From contig NZ_RBIQ01000010.1 in assembly GCF_003634105.1 (NCBI RefSeq), positions 62,001-126,000 on the forward strand: a stretch of DNA of 64,000 bases, given 5' to 3'. Position 1 is the first letter of the stretch. The number at the start of each line of letters is the position of its first letter. The stretch is from Maribacter vaceletii. GTDB taxonomy: Bacteria; Bacteroidota; Bacteroidia; Flavobacteriales; Flavobacteriaceae. A model generated the notes under the pieces. The model worked only from the letters and a program-made list of their open reading frames with translations. It had not been told where the DNA came from and did no database searches. Positions 35,122-42,528 of the stretch are shown one piece after another. The position numbers and the translations under genes were made by a program.

Positions 35122-36146
35122 GTACCAATAGAACCAGATTGTATCGCTTTGTCTAAACCTTGTTTTAATTTATTGATGACCTTAATGGCTAACTGTATTT
35201 TATTTGTTGGAATCTTCATAATAGGTACTCCAGATTTAGAAAGCAGTTTGTAAGCAGTAGCTTTTTCATTCGTTGGAAGCCCTGAAAGGACGGAGAAATA
35301 TAACTTTGGGTTTTTAAGAAACGTCTTTCTACCTTGATACGTTTCTACATAATTTCGTTTGTATTTAAATACACTATCAAAAGTCTTTTCTGAAGTTGCA
35401 AAGAATGCATCCCTATTAAACCCTCGTTTTACAGATTTACCGTGCATAGTTACTTCCGAAGCTTTGTGTTTGCTTCCAGGAGAAAGACTCACGGAATTGG
35501 AAATATCTTTGCGACTGACAATAATATGGATGTGACTCTGTGAGCCTTCTTTTGGCATGCCTCTTACAATACGTTTACCATTTTGTTGGTGTGGCGCTTC
35601 CTTTTCTAATTGCGCAATTTTGTTTTCTATTGTTTTTACGTTCCCCACTAATCTACCTGCTTGAATTTCTCTAATGTCATGTTTCAACTGAAGTATCTTT
35701 GTGGCATAGGGTTGGTTTTCTTGTATTTGCTTATCCGTTCCTTTATAGGTCCTCACCTTTTCAATTTTGGCATAGTATTTAATATCCTCTACTGTTACAG
35801 CTCGTCCATGGATTTCACGATTAAAAGCTTTAGCATAATCCTTCATCAATTCTCGTGTATACGTTTTTAAATCCTTTTTAGGATCTTGTAATTGTTTAAG
35901 TTCTCTTTGGCTGGGATTGATCGTGATGGAATAAAACTTAGGTTCTGTTTTCTTTAGTTTTGCAGTATTACCATCAATCTCTTTTATAACTTCTGCTCCA
36001 GTAATTTCTTCTCCATATTGATTGAAAAAATGCTCCTGGTCAATTATAGCCTTTCCTTCATTTTCCTTTTCTAGATAGGCTACAAAATCCGCAGAACTCT
36101 GCGCATAGTTTCCATCGGTTTTGTGTGGTGTAATTGTGATATACAT
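35118..36146 (-). CDS. Relaxase / mobilisation protein MobB-like (DUF5712)
   Basis: A 342-residue relaxase-type protein. The N-terminal MYITITPHKTDGNYAQSSADFVAYLEKEN and the metal-binding motif SQSHIHIIVSRKD (HxH near residue 205) are typical of DUF5712/MobB proteins of flavobacterial elements. Tyr residues in the first 40 positions (Y2, Y14, Y24) include possible nicking residues. It lies between the BfmA/BtgA-like gene (1 base upstream) and the coupling protein gene (ATGA overlap). It would cut oriT and pilot the strand. Confidence 0.85.
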   Translation of the reverse strand: MYITITPHKTDGNYAQSSADFVAYLEKENEGKAIIDQEHFFNQYGEEITGAEVIKEIDGNTAKLKKTEPKFYSITINPSQRELKQLQDPKKDLKTYTRELMKDYAKAFNREIHGRAVTVEDIKYYAKIEKVRTYKGTDKQIQENQPYATKILQLKHDIREIQAGRLVGNVKTIENKIAQLEKEAPHQQNGKRIVRGMPKEGSQSHIHIIVSRKDISNSVSLSPGSKHKASEVTMHGKSVKRGFNRDAFFATSEKTFDSVFKYKRNYVETYQGRKTFLKNPKLYFSVLSGLPTNEKATAYKLLSKSGVPIMKIPTNKIQLAIKVINKLKQGLDKAIQSGSIGT

Positions 36147-36147
36147 C

Positions 36148-36660
36148 TTATAATTTTTTCTTTAGTTCTTCCAAAGTTTCTTTATCCATTTCTATTTTAA
36201 AATATCCGTTTCCAAAGTTGCTTCGTACATATTGTTTTTTATGTAGGATGCTTTCCAAATCCTGTTTCAACCCCTGGTAGTTTTCTTTAACCCTGAAATA
36301 TTCCTTTCGGTAATAATCTAGTTCTTCATGTTCCGTTATTAAACTTGGTGTTTCAATTGCAAAACTTTCTTCTTCATTTTCAAGTTTAGTAGTTTCTTCA
36401 AACAAGGTTTGTATCATTGCAGCAGTTGGTTTAGTCTGGTACTTCTCTATATTCTTTAGAATAGCTATAACAGCATTAATACGTTTATTGGTTCGCTCAT
36501 TTTTAACTCCCAAATTATCGTTTGGAGAAAGGTCGTTCCAATCGAAAAAATTGAGCATAGCTTCCATAGCCTCCGTATGCGTTTGTGCAACTTGCTTAGA
36601 GAACTTCCTAAACCTATTGGCAACTTTTATTTTAAATCGTATGGTAGAAAAAGTATCCAT
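36148..36660 (-). CDS. BfmA/BtgA-like mobilisation accessory protein
   Basis: A 170-residue protein whose N-terminal FSTIRFKIKVANRFRKFSKQVAQTHTEAMEAMLNFF resembles a ribbon-helix-helix-like DNA-binding start, as in BfmA/BtgA proteins. A helical linker and a C-terminal coiled coil (DYYRKEYFRVKENYQGLKQDLESILHKK) follow. It would help the relaxase bind oriT. A 12-bp perfect inverted repeat starts 21 bases upstream of its ATG and is a natural binding site. Confidence 0.8.
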   Translation of the reverse strand: MDTFSTIRFKIKVANRFRKFSKQVAQTHTEAMEAMLNFFDWNDLSPNDNLGVKNERTNKRINAVIAILKNIEKYQTKPTAAMIQTLFEETTKLENEEESFAIETPSLITEHEELDYYRKEYFRVKENYQGLKQDLESILHKKQYVRSNFGNGYFKIEMDKETLEELKKKL

Positions 36661-36680
36661 TTTTAATTATTCTCTCCTTT

Positions 36681-36732
36681 TTTGACGCAAAAAATGACTG
36701 TTTTATTGGGATTGGGTGCGTTTTGCGTCAAA
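36681..36732. other. Candidate oriT or operator: 12-bp inverted repeat
   Basis: TTTGACGCAAAA (36,681-36,692) and TTTTGCGTCAAA (36,721-36,732) are perfect inverted repeats with 28 bases between, directly upstream of the mobilisation genes. Related CGTTTTGC words recur at about 36,763. A second hairpin, GTTCGC-CCAAA-GCGAAC, lies at 36,845-36,861. The remaining gene-free bases to 37,060 show nothing I recognise. Confidence 0.5.
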
Positions 36733-37064
36733 CACATATCTTCATCACAATAGGACGTTTTGCAAATAGCTTAAAATCAGCAGGTTAAAACTAAAATGAA
36801 TAAAAAACATCGCTTTGCGTGTTATCCTCTTGCTTCACCTTTTCGTTCGCCCAAAGCGAACAAAATTTCGAACAACCAGATTAAAAAAACGGTTGCCTTT
36901 TTCTAAATATCTAGCCTTATAAATCTATCTATTTGAATTGAGAAATTGAAACGTAGAATGATGCCAAATACCCTGTTTTTATGGTATTGAATATGATTTG
37001 AAGATTTCGTATAAAATAAAGTGTCAGGTTTTAAAATATCCTATGCAGCAATAGCAAAAAAAAA

Positions 37065-37088
37065 AGACCCTTGAAAATTCAAAGGTCT
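37065..37088 (-). terminator. Terminator of the ssb-radC unit
   Basis: AGACCCTTG (37,065-37,073) pairs with CAAAGGTCT (37,080-37,088) with one mismatch, followed on the minus strand by a run of ten T. It ends the unit whose last gene is at 37,107-37,304. Confidence 0.75.
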
Positions 37089-37106
37089 AAGAGGTTTTTT
37101 AAAAAA

Positions 37107-37304
37107 TTAAATATTAAAAATATAGTGATAACTGTATAAATTCTTGACAGCTTCTTCATATAGAATGGTAGTATACTCTATATGATTTTCCTTCGCATAA
37201 ACTTTTAAATCCTCGCCAAATTTACGCTCTACCTCTTTCTTAGAAACGGAAAGTAAATGTTGCTGTGTTTCTTCGTCTAGGTTGTTATAATTTAAGTATA
37301 CCAT
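37107..37304 (-). CDS. Small hypothetical protein of the conjugative element
   Basis: A 65-residue soluble protein (MVYLNYNNLDEETQQHLLSV...), largely helical with mixed charge and no motif I recognise. It lies 12 bases after the radC-like gene and before a strong terminator, so it is the last gene of this unit. Small proteins of this type recur beside radC in flavobacterial elements. Confidence 0.65.
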   Translation of the reverse strand: MVYLNYNNLDEETQQHLLSVSKKEVERKFGEDLKVYAKENHIEYTTILYEEAVKNLYSYHYIFNI

Positions 37305-37316
37305 GATTACTGTATA

Positions 37317-37766
37317 TTATAATAGATTATTATCCGCAAAACTATAATACGCTCCATTTGGAGTAATAATCAAATGGTCTAATACTTTCACATCCAAAAG
37401 TTCCGCAGCTTTCTTAATTTTTTCGGTTATTCGTTTATCCGCTTCGCTTGGCTCTAATTTTCCTGATGGATGGTTATGACATAGTATTATAGCTACCGAT
37501 ACCGTTTTTAATACTACGGCAAATAATATGCGTAAATCAATAAGGGTTCCTGTAATACCACCTTCTGATAATTGATAAATACCTTTTACTTTATTACTGT
37601 TATTTAATAACATCACTTTAAAGGATTCGTGTAGCTCTATAGTATTTTTATTCCAATGCTGAAATAACAAATCACTTGCATCCTGGGATGAACTTATCTT
37701 TTGCCAAAAAGGGGCTGGCACTCGCTCTTTGTAACTAACTTGTATTTCGTTAACTTTGTTTTTCAT
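37317..37766 (-). CDS. radC: RadC-like JAB-domain protein
   Basis: A 149-residue RadC-like protein containing only the JAB/MPN metallohydrolase domain. The metal motif is HNHPSGKLEPSEADKRIT (near residues 96-113) with the distal SEGGITGTLIDLRILF region. The N-terminal helix-hairpin-helix of full RadC is missing, as is usual for mobile-element copies, which are sometimes linked to antirestriction. It is expressed with the small gene downstream. Confidence 0.88.
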   Translation of the reverse strand: MKNKVNEIQVSYKERVPAPFWQKISSSQDASDLLFQHWNKNTIELHESFKVMLLNNSNKVKGIYQLSEGGITGTLIDLRILFAVVLKTVSVAIILCHNHPSGKLEPSEADKRITEKIKKAAELLDVKVLDHLIITPNGAYYSFADNNLL

Positions 37767-37795
37767 TGTTCTTTTCTTAAGAGATTAATAATGAA

Positions 37796-37831
37796 AAAGA
37801 GGGCAGAACTTTTGCGAGAGATGCCCTCTTT
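37796..37831. terminator. Hairpin between ssb and radC
   Basis: AAAGAGGGCA (37,796-37,805) pairs perfectly with TGCCCTCTTT (37,822-37,831) around a 16-base loop, T-rich on both sides. It can terminate or attenuate transcription from ssb into radC. Confidence 0.7.
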
Positions 37832-37842
37832 CTTTTTTTGAT

Positions 37843-38178
37843 TTACTTAGTACCCATTAATAGTATTTCATTTGCTTCTACTTCGGTAACATAACGTTGG
37901 TTTCCTTCTTCGGTTTCGTAGGTTCTAGTCTTTAGTTTTCCTGCAATTCCGACCTCTTTTCCCTTGTTTACAAATTTTTCAATGATTTCTGCTGTCTTAC
38001 CCCAAGCAACAACCGTATGCCAATTCGTATCGGTTTGTTTTTCGCCTTTACTGTCCTTGTAATTCTCATTGGTAGCTAAAGAAAAACGAGCTACTTTTTT
38101 ACCACTTTCCAAATTTGTAATAGTTGGTTCTTGTCCAACATTTCCGATTAACTGTACATGATTTTTAATAGTACTCAT
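37843..38178 (-). CDS. ssb: Single-stranded DNA-binding protein
   Basis: A 111-residue SSB, essentially one OB fold: MSTIKNHVQLIGNVGQEPTI, KVARFSLATNENY, TNWHTVVAWGKTAEIIEKFVNKGKEVGIAGKLKTRTYETEEG. The flexible linker and acidic C-terminal tail of chromosomal SSB are missing, typical for element-borne copies that protect transferred single strands. The start codon overlaps the stop of a small upstream frame. Confidence 0.93.
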   Translation of the reverse strand: MSTIKNHVQLIGNVGQEPTITNLESGKKVARFSLATNENYKDSKGEKQTDTNWHTVVAWGKTAEIIEKFVNKGKEVGIAGKLKTRTYETEEGNQRYVTEVEANEILLMGTK

Positions 38179-38333
38179 ACGTATAGATTTAAAAGATTAA
38201 TATTCATTTGTTTTAATAGTGATTTACTTAGTATATCCAGAGTGTTTTCCTTTTTTGATTTTTCTTTAGTTCCACTTCCTTGTTGGATATTTTGAGATGA
38301 TTTCATAACTCGATATTTTGATTTACTTCCCAT
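38175..38333 (-). CDS. Possible 52-residue protein coupled to ssb
   Basis: The ATG at 38,331-38,333 opens a 52-codon frame (MGSKSKYRVMKSSQNIQQGS ... ENTLDILSKSLLKQMNINLL...) whose TGA overlaps the ssb ATG (ATGA, 38,175-38,178). The N terminus is basic and polar and the C terminus could form a short amphipathic helix. The tight overlap argues for translation. I know no homologue, and it may be the remnant of a longer gene. Confidence 0.35.
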   Translation of the reverse strand: MGSKSKYRVMKSSQNIQQGSGTKEKSKKENTLDILSKSLLKQMNINLLNLYV

Positions 38334-38702
38334 AGAGCCTTCGTTGTTACCTTTTTTTGATGCACTGTGTTATTCAATATTCAGATTTGATAAGACGTAT
38401 AAAAAAGAGCGAAGTATGAGCCTGGTTTATGCCGTAGTTCAAAACAGAATGTTGTTGTTTTGCTAACAAAAAAAGGTGATAATGGAGGTTCGGTAAGTGA
38501 ATTAAAAACTATGTGAAGTTTAAAATGGAAGGGAGTGGGACTAAGTAAATTATTTATACATTTATACCTAACAACAAAGTCCATATGGCAACAAATAAAA
38601 TAGTATCTGCAATTAAAAACGGAAACTATTTCATTCTTCTCAATTTCAGAAATAACAATTTTTGAATATAATTACTGGCTCTAAGCAAAAAAATTGATGA
38701 TT

Positions 38703-38870
38703 TTAATTACCAACCACACTGCTTAACTTAAACATAGGTAAATACATAGCGACTAAAATTACGCCAAATAAACAGATGTAATAAAGTTTCCTAGGTAAGG
38801 GATTCTTTGTAAAAAAAGTCTTTTCTTCTTTTAAAACCTTTTGAATTAGAAAAAGTTTTTCGCAGGACAA
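38703..38870 (-). pseudogene. Possible gene remnant with a membrane segment
   Basis: In a gene-free stretch of about 600 bases, a 55-codon minus-strand frame reads CEKLFLIQKVLKEEKTFFTK then NPLPRKLYYICLFGVILVAM, with one clear membrane helix near the C terminus. No ATG precedes it (only TTG at 38,870), so it could be the tail of a lost gene. A 67-codon frame at 38,381-38,584 has no such features and is left out. Nothing else is visible between 38,334 and 38,931. Confidence 0.2.
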
Positions 38871-38931
38871 TTAAAGACCCTAAACACAATATAAGTATTA
38901 AACCTTAATCTTTTATAAAGTTCGATGCGTT

Positions 38932-40219
38932 TGTTCGTAAAGGAACATAATTTACACAAATTAAAGATTAGGATTTACACTAAATTAGTTTCTAACCTTG
39001 TCGATTGTTGTTTTTTTCTAAGATGTTTTTCATCAAAGTATCCTAAAAATACGTTTCTATAAAATACTTTCCAAATTCCATTTCCAAGGTTTTCAATAGC
39101 AGCATATTTTCCTTTTAAAGCTGCAGATACATATACCCAATAATAGGACTTCCATCTAATAGCTCCACTTTCTGTTACTTTAAGAACTTTATACTTAGTA
39201 TCATAATCAAAGTTAGGTATTCTTTCCGGAAAAGCTCTGGTAGAAAAGTCATGTATATCGGCAGGTGTTTTCATGCCTAATGCTTCATGTGGTCTTATGT
39301 TATTATACTCCTTTACAAAGTGATTTAAACGTCTTTGTTGAGTCTTTAGGTCATAAGCAGAAGGTTTGGCACAAGCGGCCTTTAAATCACGATGCATACG
39401 TTCATGTCTTCCATTTTGTTGCGGACTAGCAGGGTCAGAAAATACTGGAGCAATACCAAGTTCTATAAACCAATAGGAGAGTTGTGTAAATCGTTGAATA
39501 GCTCTAACAGAACCAAAAGGACTTCCATTGTCTGTGTGTATTTGTTTAGGGATACCATATATTCTAAAAACCCTTTTAAATTCAGCCTTAGCAGACTTTA
39601 AGTTTTCTTTATAGTGACCTTTAGCGGTGAATAAGAATCGGCTTCTGGAGTCTGCAATTGTCAATGGATGACAATAGATTTTATTCCCCATTAAGAACTT
39701 TCCTTTGTAATCAGCACTCCATACTTCATTACAAGATTTAGGGTCAAAAATAGGGTGGACTGGTTTTACTCTTCGCATTCTTTTTTGAGGACATACTAAA
39801 CCGTTCCTTTTAAGAATATTGTGAACCGTAACCACCGAAGGCACTTCTTGGGTTGTAAATTCTTTAAACAATAATTCTCTTATTTTCTTAGCTCCCCAAA
39901 GCTTGTATTTCTTTTTTAATTTTAAAATACTTTCAACGATATTCTCTTTAGTTGCATTAGGGTGTTTTCCAGGAGCTCTAGAGTGTTTTTTTAAGCCTTC
40001 AAACCCTTGATTTTCAAATCTGCTTATTAACTTATAAGTGGTAGGTCTAGAGATTTTAAACTTTTACATAATTCCGTTATGGTATAATTTCCTGTATGCC
40101 ATTCACAAATAAATTCGATTTTTTGTTCCATAGTAGTTGTTACTTTCCAAGGCATAATTTCTGATTTTACTCAGAAAATTAGTCTTTAAAAAGTGTAAAC
40201 TATGTGCCTTTAACGTACC
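38932..40219 (-). mobile_element. IS481-like insertion sequence
   Basis: An element of about 1.29 kb with imperfect terminal inverted repeats. The left end is CGTAAAGGAACATAATTTACAC (38,936-38,957) minus its first bases; the right end, read inward on the minus strand, is TTAAAGGCACATAGTTTACAC (from about 40,213). The two match except for a few bases and a one-base gap. The exact outer ends and any target duplication are uncertain. It holds one transposase gene broken by a frameshift. It lies between the conjugative element and the fucose locus, where an integrase gene might have been lost. Confidence 0.75.
38975..40155 (-). pseudogene. IS481-family transposase, frameshifted
   Basis: The reading starts MPWKVTTTMEQKIEFICEWH with an HTH region, then must change frame near 40,061-40,066 (AAAAG on the minus strand, one A short) to continue KFKISRPTTYKLISRFENQG and into a complete catalytic domain. 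That domain has Asp in WSADYKG, Asp in HTDNGSPFG and Glu in NGRHERMHRDLK, the DDE triad of the rve/IS481 group. Downstream of the shift the frame is open to the stop at 38,975. IS481 transposases are normally a single frame, so a one-base deletion is more likely than programmed frameshifting. Confidence 0.8.
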
Positions 40220-40424
40220 CACTTATCAAATTCTATTTTACAACATAAAGTCATACAGAAAACTATTTTCTTTTAGCTCTCTCAACTTCATTCATTTCCT
40301 CTCAATGATTTTTCGTTTTAACTTCGCAAAGTTCTTTCTTAACTATGTTTTCAAAACGATACAATTAGACCTCATTTTGTTTTTTTGCACAGGTTTACAA
40401 AATATGCTAAAGGCCGTTTATTTT

Positions 40425-41024
40425 TTAAGTCATTTTGTTGACATGCTTTTTGCAATCAAAAAGAAGAAAAATAATGGGAAGTATTTTTCTTCCTAGTTTT
40501 TTTCCTAATATTTTAAATGCTCTAGTTATGTGTCCCTCCACTGTTTTTAAAGATATGTTAAGATATTCGGATATTTCTGTATGAGAAAGGCCTTCTTTTT
40601 TGCTCAATAAAAATATCTGTTTACATTTTGAAGGAAGTTTTTCAATTTCTAAGTTCACTAATGCCATCAATTCCTCCAAATTATCCTGTTCATTTTGAAC
40701 AACCAAATTTACAGCCTTTAAATATTTTTTCTCTAAATATATGACCGGTTGGTTTTTTCTGTATTGGTCTATAAATCCATTGTAAACAGACTTATAAAAG
40801 TAACTTGTTATTGAAAAGCTAGGATTTATGTTTTTTCGGTTAACCCATATCTCAACAAATACATTTTGCACAATATCTTCAGCATTATCATGATTCTTGG
40901 TCAACGTATACGCATAAGCACATAGTTTTTTATAGAGGGAATCCATTAAAAAATCATACGCTTTTGAGTTTCCTAATTTCAACTGTTGTGCAAGCAAAGT
41001 GTTATTTCCAAAAGGAGATTCCAT
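40425..41024 (-). CDS. ECF sigma factor of the fucose locus
   Basis: From the ATG at 41,024 a 199-residue ECF sigma factor of the Bacteroidetes PUL type: region 2 AYDFLMDSLYKKLCAYAYTLTKNHDNAEDIVQNVFVEIW (about 19-57) and region 4 LPSKCKQIFLLSKKEGLSHTEISEYLNISLKTVEGHITRAFKILG (about 135-180). It is divergent from the fecR-like gene, with about 110 bases between. By family logic it is released when the SusC receptor signals through FecR, and it transcribes the susCD operon. Confidence 0.9.
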   Translation of the reverse strand: MESPFGNNTLLAQQLKLGNSKAYDFLMDSLYKKLCAYAYTLTKNHDNAEDIVQNVFVEIWVNRKNINPSFSITSYFYKSVYNGFIDQYRKNQPVIYLEKKYLKAVNLVVQNEQDNLEELMALVNLEIEKLPSKCKQIFLLSKKEGLSHTEISEYLNISLKTVEGHITRAFKILGKKLGRKILPIIFLLFDCKKHVNKMT

Positions 41025-41091
41025 GTTGTATATTAATAAGTAATTGTGGTAGATATTTGTCAAAAATAAAAAAAAAACAGCTAAAAATAGA

Positions 41092-41114
41092 GGGGTTATC
41101 TATTTTTATCCGTA
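41092..41114 (+). promoter_or_regulatory. Possible ECF-type promoter of the fecR-like gene
   Basis: GGGG at 41,092-41,095 followed after 15 bases by CGTA (41,111-41,114), 20 bases before the ATG. This resembles the GGGG...CGTA pairs seen before PUL anti-sigma genes in Bacteroides; the comparison is from memory. Confidence 0.35.
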
Positions 41115-41134
41115 ATAAATATATAATTCGCAAA

Positions 41135-42304
41135 ATGAAAGAGTTAGAAATAGAAAGAATAATCGTAAAATTTCTAAATAGGGAAGCAAATATTCAGGAG
41201 CTGAATATTCTCGATGCGTACCTAAGAAAAGAAGAAAACATTGACACTTTTAATCTTTTTGTTAAAACAGAATTTATAAGTACCTCTAGTATGGCAGAAT
41301 ACGATGTTGATAAGGCAAAAGAGACGATAAGACTTAAATTAAAGAATAAGGAGCAAAAACGAAAATTTACAGTTGTTTATAGATATATAGCTATAGCTGC
41401 TTCTATTGCCTTGATTTTTGGAGTCACGTTTTTTATGATGCGTGATGCTAAGTCTGAATTGGAAATTACTAATGAGGCATCTATTGAAATTAAGGCAGGC
41501 TCAGATAAAGCTATTCTTACACTCGATAATGGTAATGAAGTTGTCTTGGAAAAAGGAAAAGAATACCAAGAAGGAAAAGTGATGAGCGATGGAAAGGAAC
41601 TTATATATGTTCCAGGCAAAAATAAAGGCAATTCTGAGCAAGGGTTGAAGTACAATTACCTGACAATACCAAAAGGAGGACAATTCTTTGTACAATTATC
41701 GGATAGCACCAAGGTTTGGTTGAACTCGGAATCTAAATTAAAATACCCTGTAAGGTTCCAAAAAGGGAAAACACGACAGGTAGAATTGGTGTATGGTGAA
41801 GCTTTTTTTGAAGTATCTCCAAGTATTAAGAATTATGGAACCAAATTTAGTGTGCTTTCCAAATCTCAAGAAATTAGTGTATTAGGTACTCAATTCAATC
41901 TTAGAACGTATAAAGAAGATACTGAGATGGCTACAACTTTGGTAGAAGGAAAAGTAAGAGTTCAAAAGGGAGGCAATAGCAAGGTTTTAAAACCTAACCA
42001 ACAATCCAAAACAAGTTCAGATACGGATAAAATCGATATTGAAGAGGTAGATGCATCTGTGGAAATTGCTTGGGTACATGGACTATTTTCTTTTAATGAA
42101 GAATCCTTGGGGGAAATCATGACAGTACTATCTAGATGGTATGATGTAAGTGTCTTTTTTAAATCTGAAGAGAAGAAAAAGTTTCTTTTTTCGGGAAAAG
42201 TAGAAAGGACGAAATCTATTGACAATATTCTCAAATTAATTGAGGAAACCAGCACAGGACAAATAGAATTTGAAATTAATGATAAGATAATAATTGTAAA
42301 ATAA
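41135..42304 (+). CDS. FecR-family anti-sigma factor
   Basis: The ATG at 41,135 gives a 389-residue protein starting MKELEIERIIVKFLNREANI. It has an N-terminal sigma-binding domain (1-80), one membrane helix (YRYIAIAASIALIFGVTFFMM, about 83-103), a FecR domain (about 150-300, with YNYLTIPKGGQFFVQLSDSTKVWLNSESKLKYP) and a C-terminal DUF4974/secretin-like domain (ISFSFNEESLGEIMTVLSRWYDV). It would relay the state of the STN domain of SusC to the ECF sigma factor across the inner membrane. Confidence 0.92.
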   Translation: MKELEIERIIVKFLNREANIQELNILDAYLRKEENIDTFNLFVKTEFISTSSMAEYDVDKAKETIRLKLKNKEQKRKFTVVYRYIAIAASIALIFGVTFFMMRDAKSELEITNEASIEIKAGSDKAILTLDNGNEVVLEKGKEYQEGKVMSDGKELIYVPGKNKGNSEQGLKYNYLTIPKGGQFFVQLSDSTKVWLNSESKLKYPVRFQKGKTRQVELVYGEAFFEVSPSIKNYGTKFSVLSKSQEISVLGTQFNLRTYKEDTEMATTLVEGKVRVQKGGNSKVLKPNQQSKTSSDTDKIDIEEVDASVEIAWVHGLFSFNEESLGEIMTVLSRWYDVSVFFKSEEKKKFLFSGKVERTKSIDNILKLIEETSTGQIEFEINDKIIIVK

Positions 42305-42442
42305 TATTTACTTACAATAGAATAATGTATGAACAAAATCATGAAGTTATAAAAGCTAAAAATTTAATACCAAAAATGGCTGTTATAAAACGAGCTCAAC
42401 ACAAGAAAATCTAGCTTCATTGTTAGATTTTAAATAAAAAAA

Positions 42443-42481
42443 GGAAAAGGTTAGTACATTCCACAGCAGTAACCTTTTTCC
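42443..42481 (+). terminator. Hairpin between fecR-like and susC-like genes
   Basis: GGAAAAGGTTA (42,443-42,453) pairs with TAACCTTTTTCC (42,470-42,481) with one bulged T. It is a terminator of the fecR unit or an attenuator in front of susC. Confidence 0.6.
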
Positions 42482-42528
42482 AAGTAGATCAATTAAAACT
42501 AAATGTTTAACTAAACCATTACAAATTT

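Noticed and set aside
38381-38584. 67-codon minus-strand frame in the gene-free stretch after ssb
   Set aside because: No signal, motif or operon context; composition looks like chance.
40305-40496. 63-codon plus-strand frame between the IS and the ECF gene
   Set aside because: Overlaps the end of the sigma gene and is rich in Phe/Leu from AT-rich DNA; no support.
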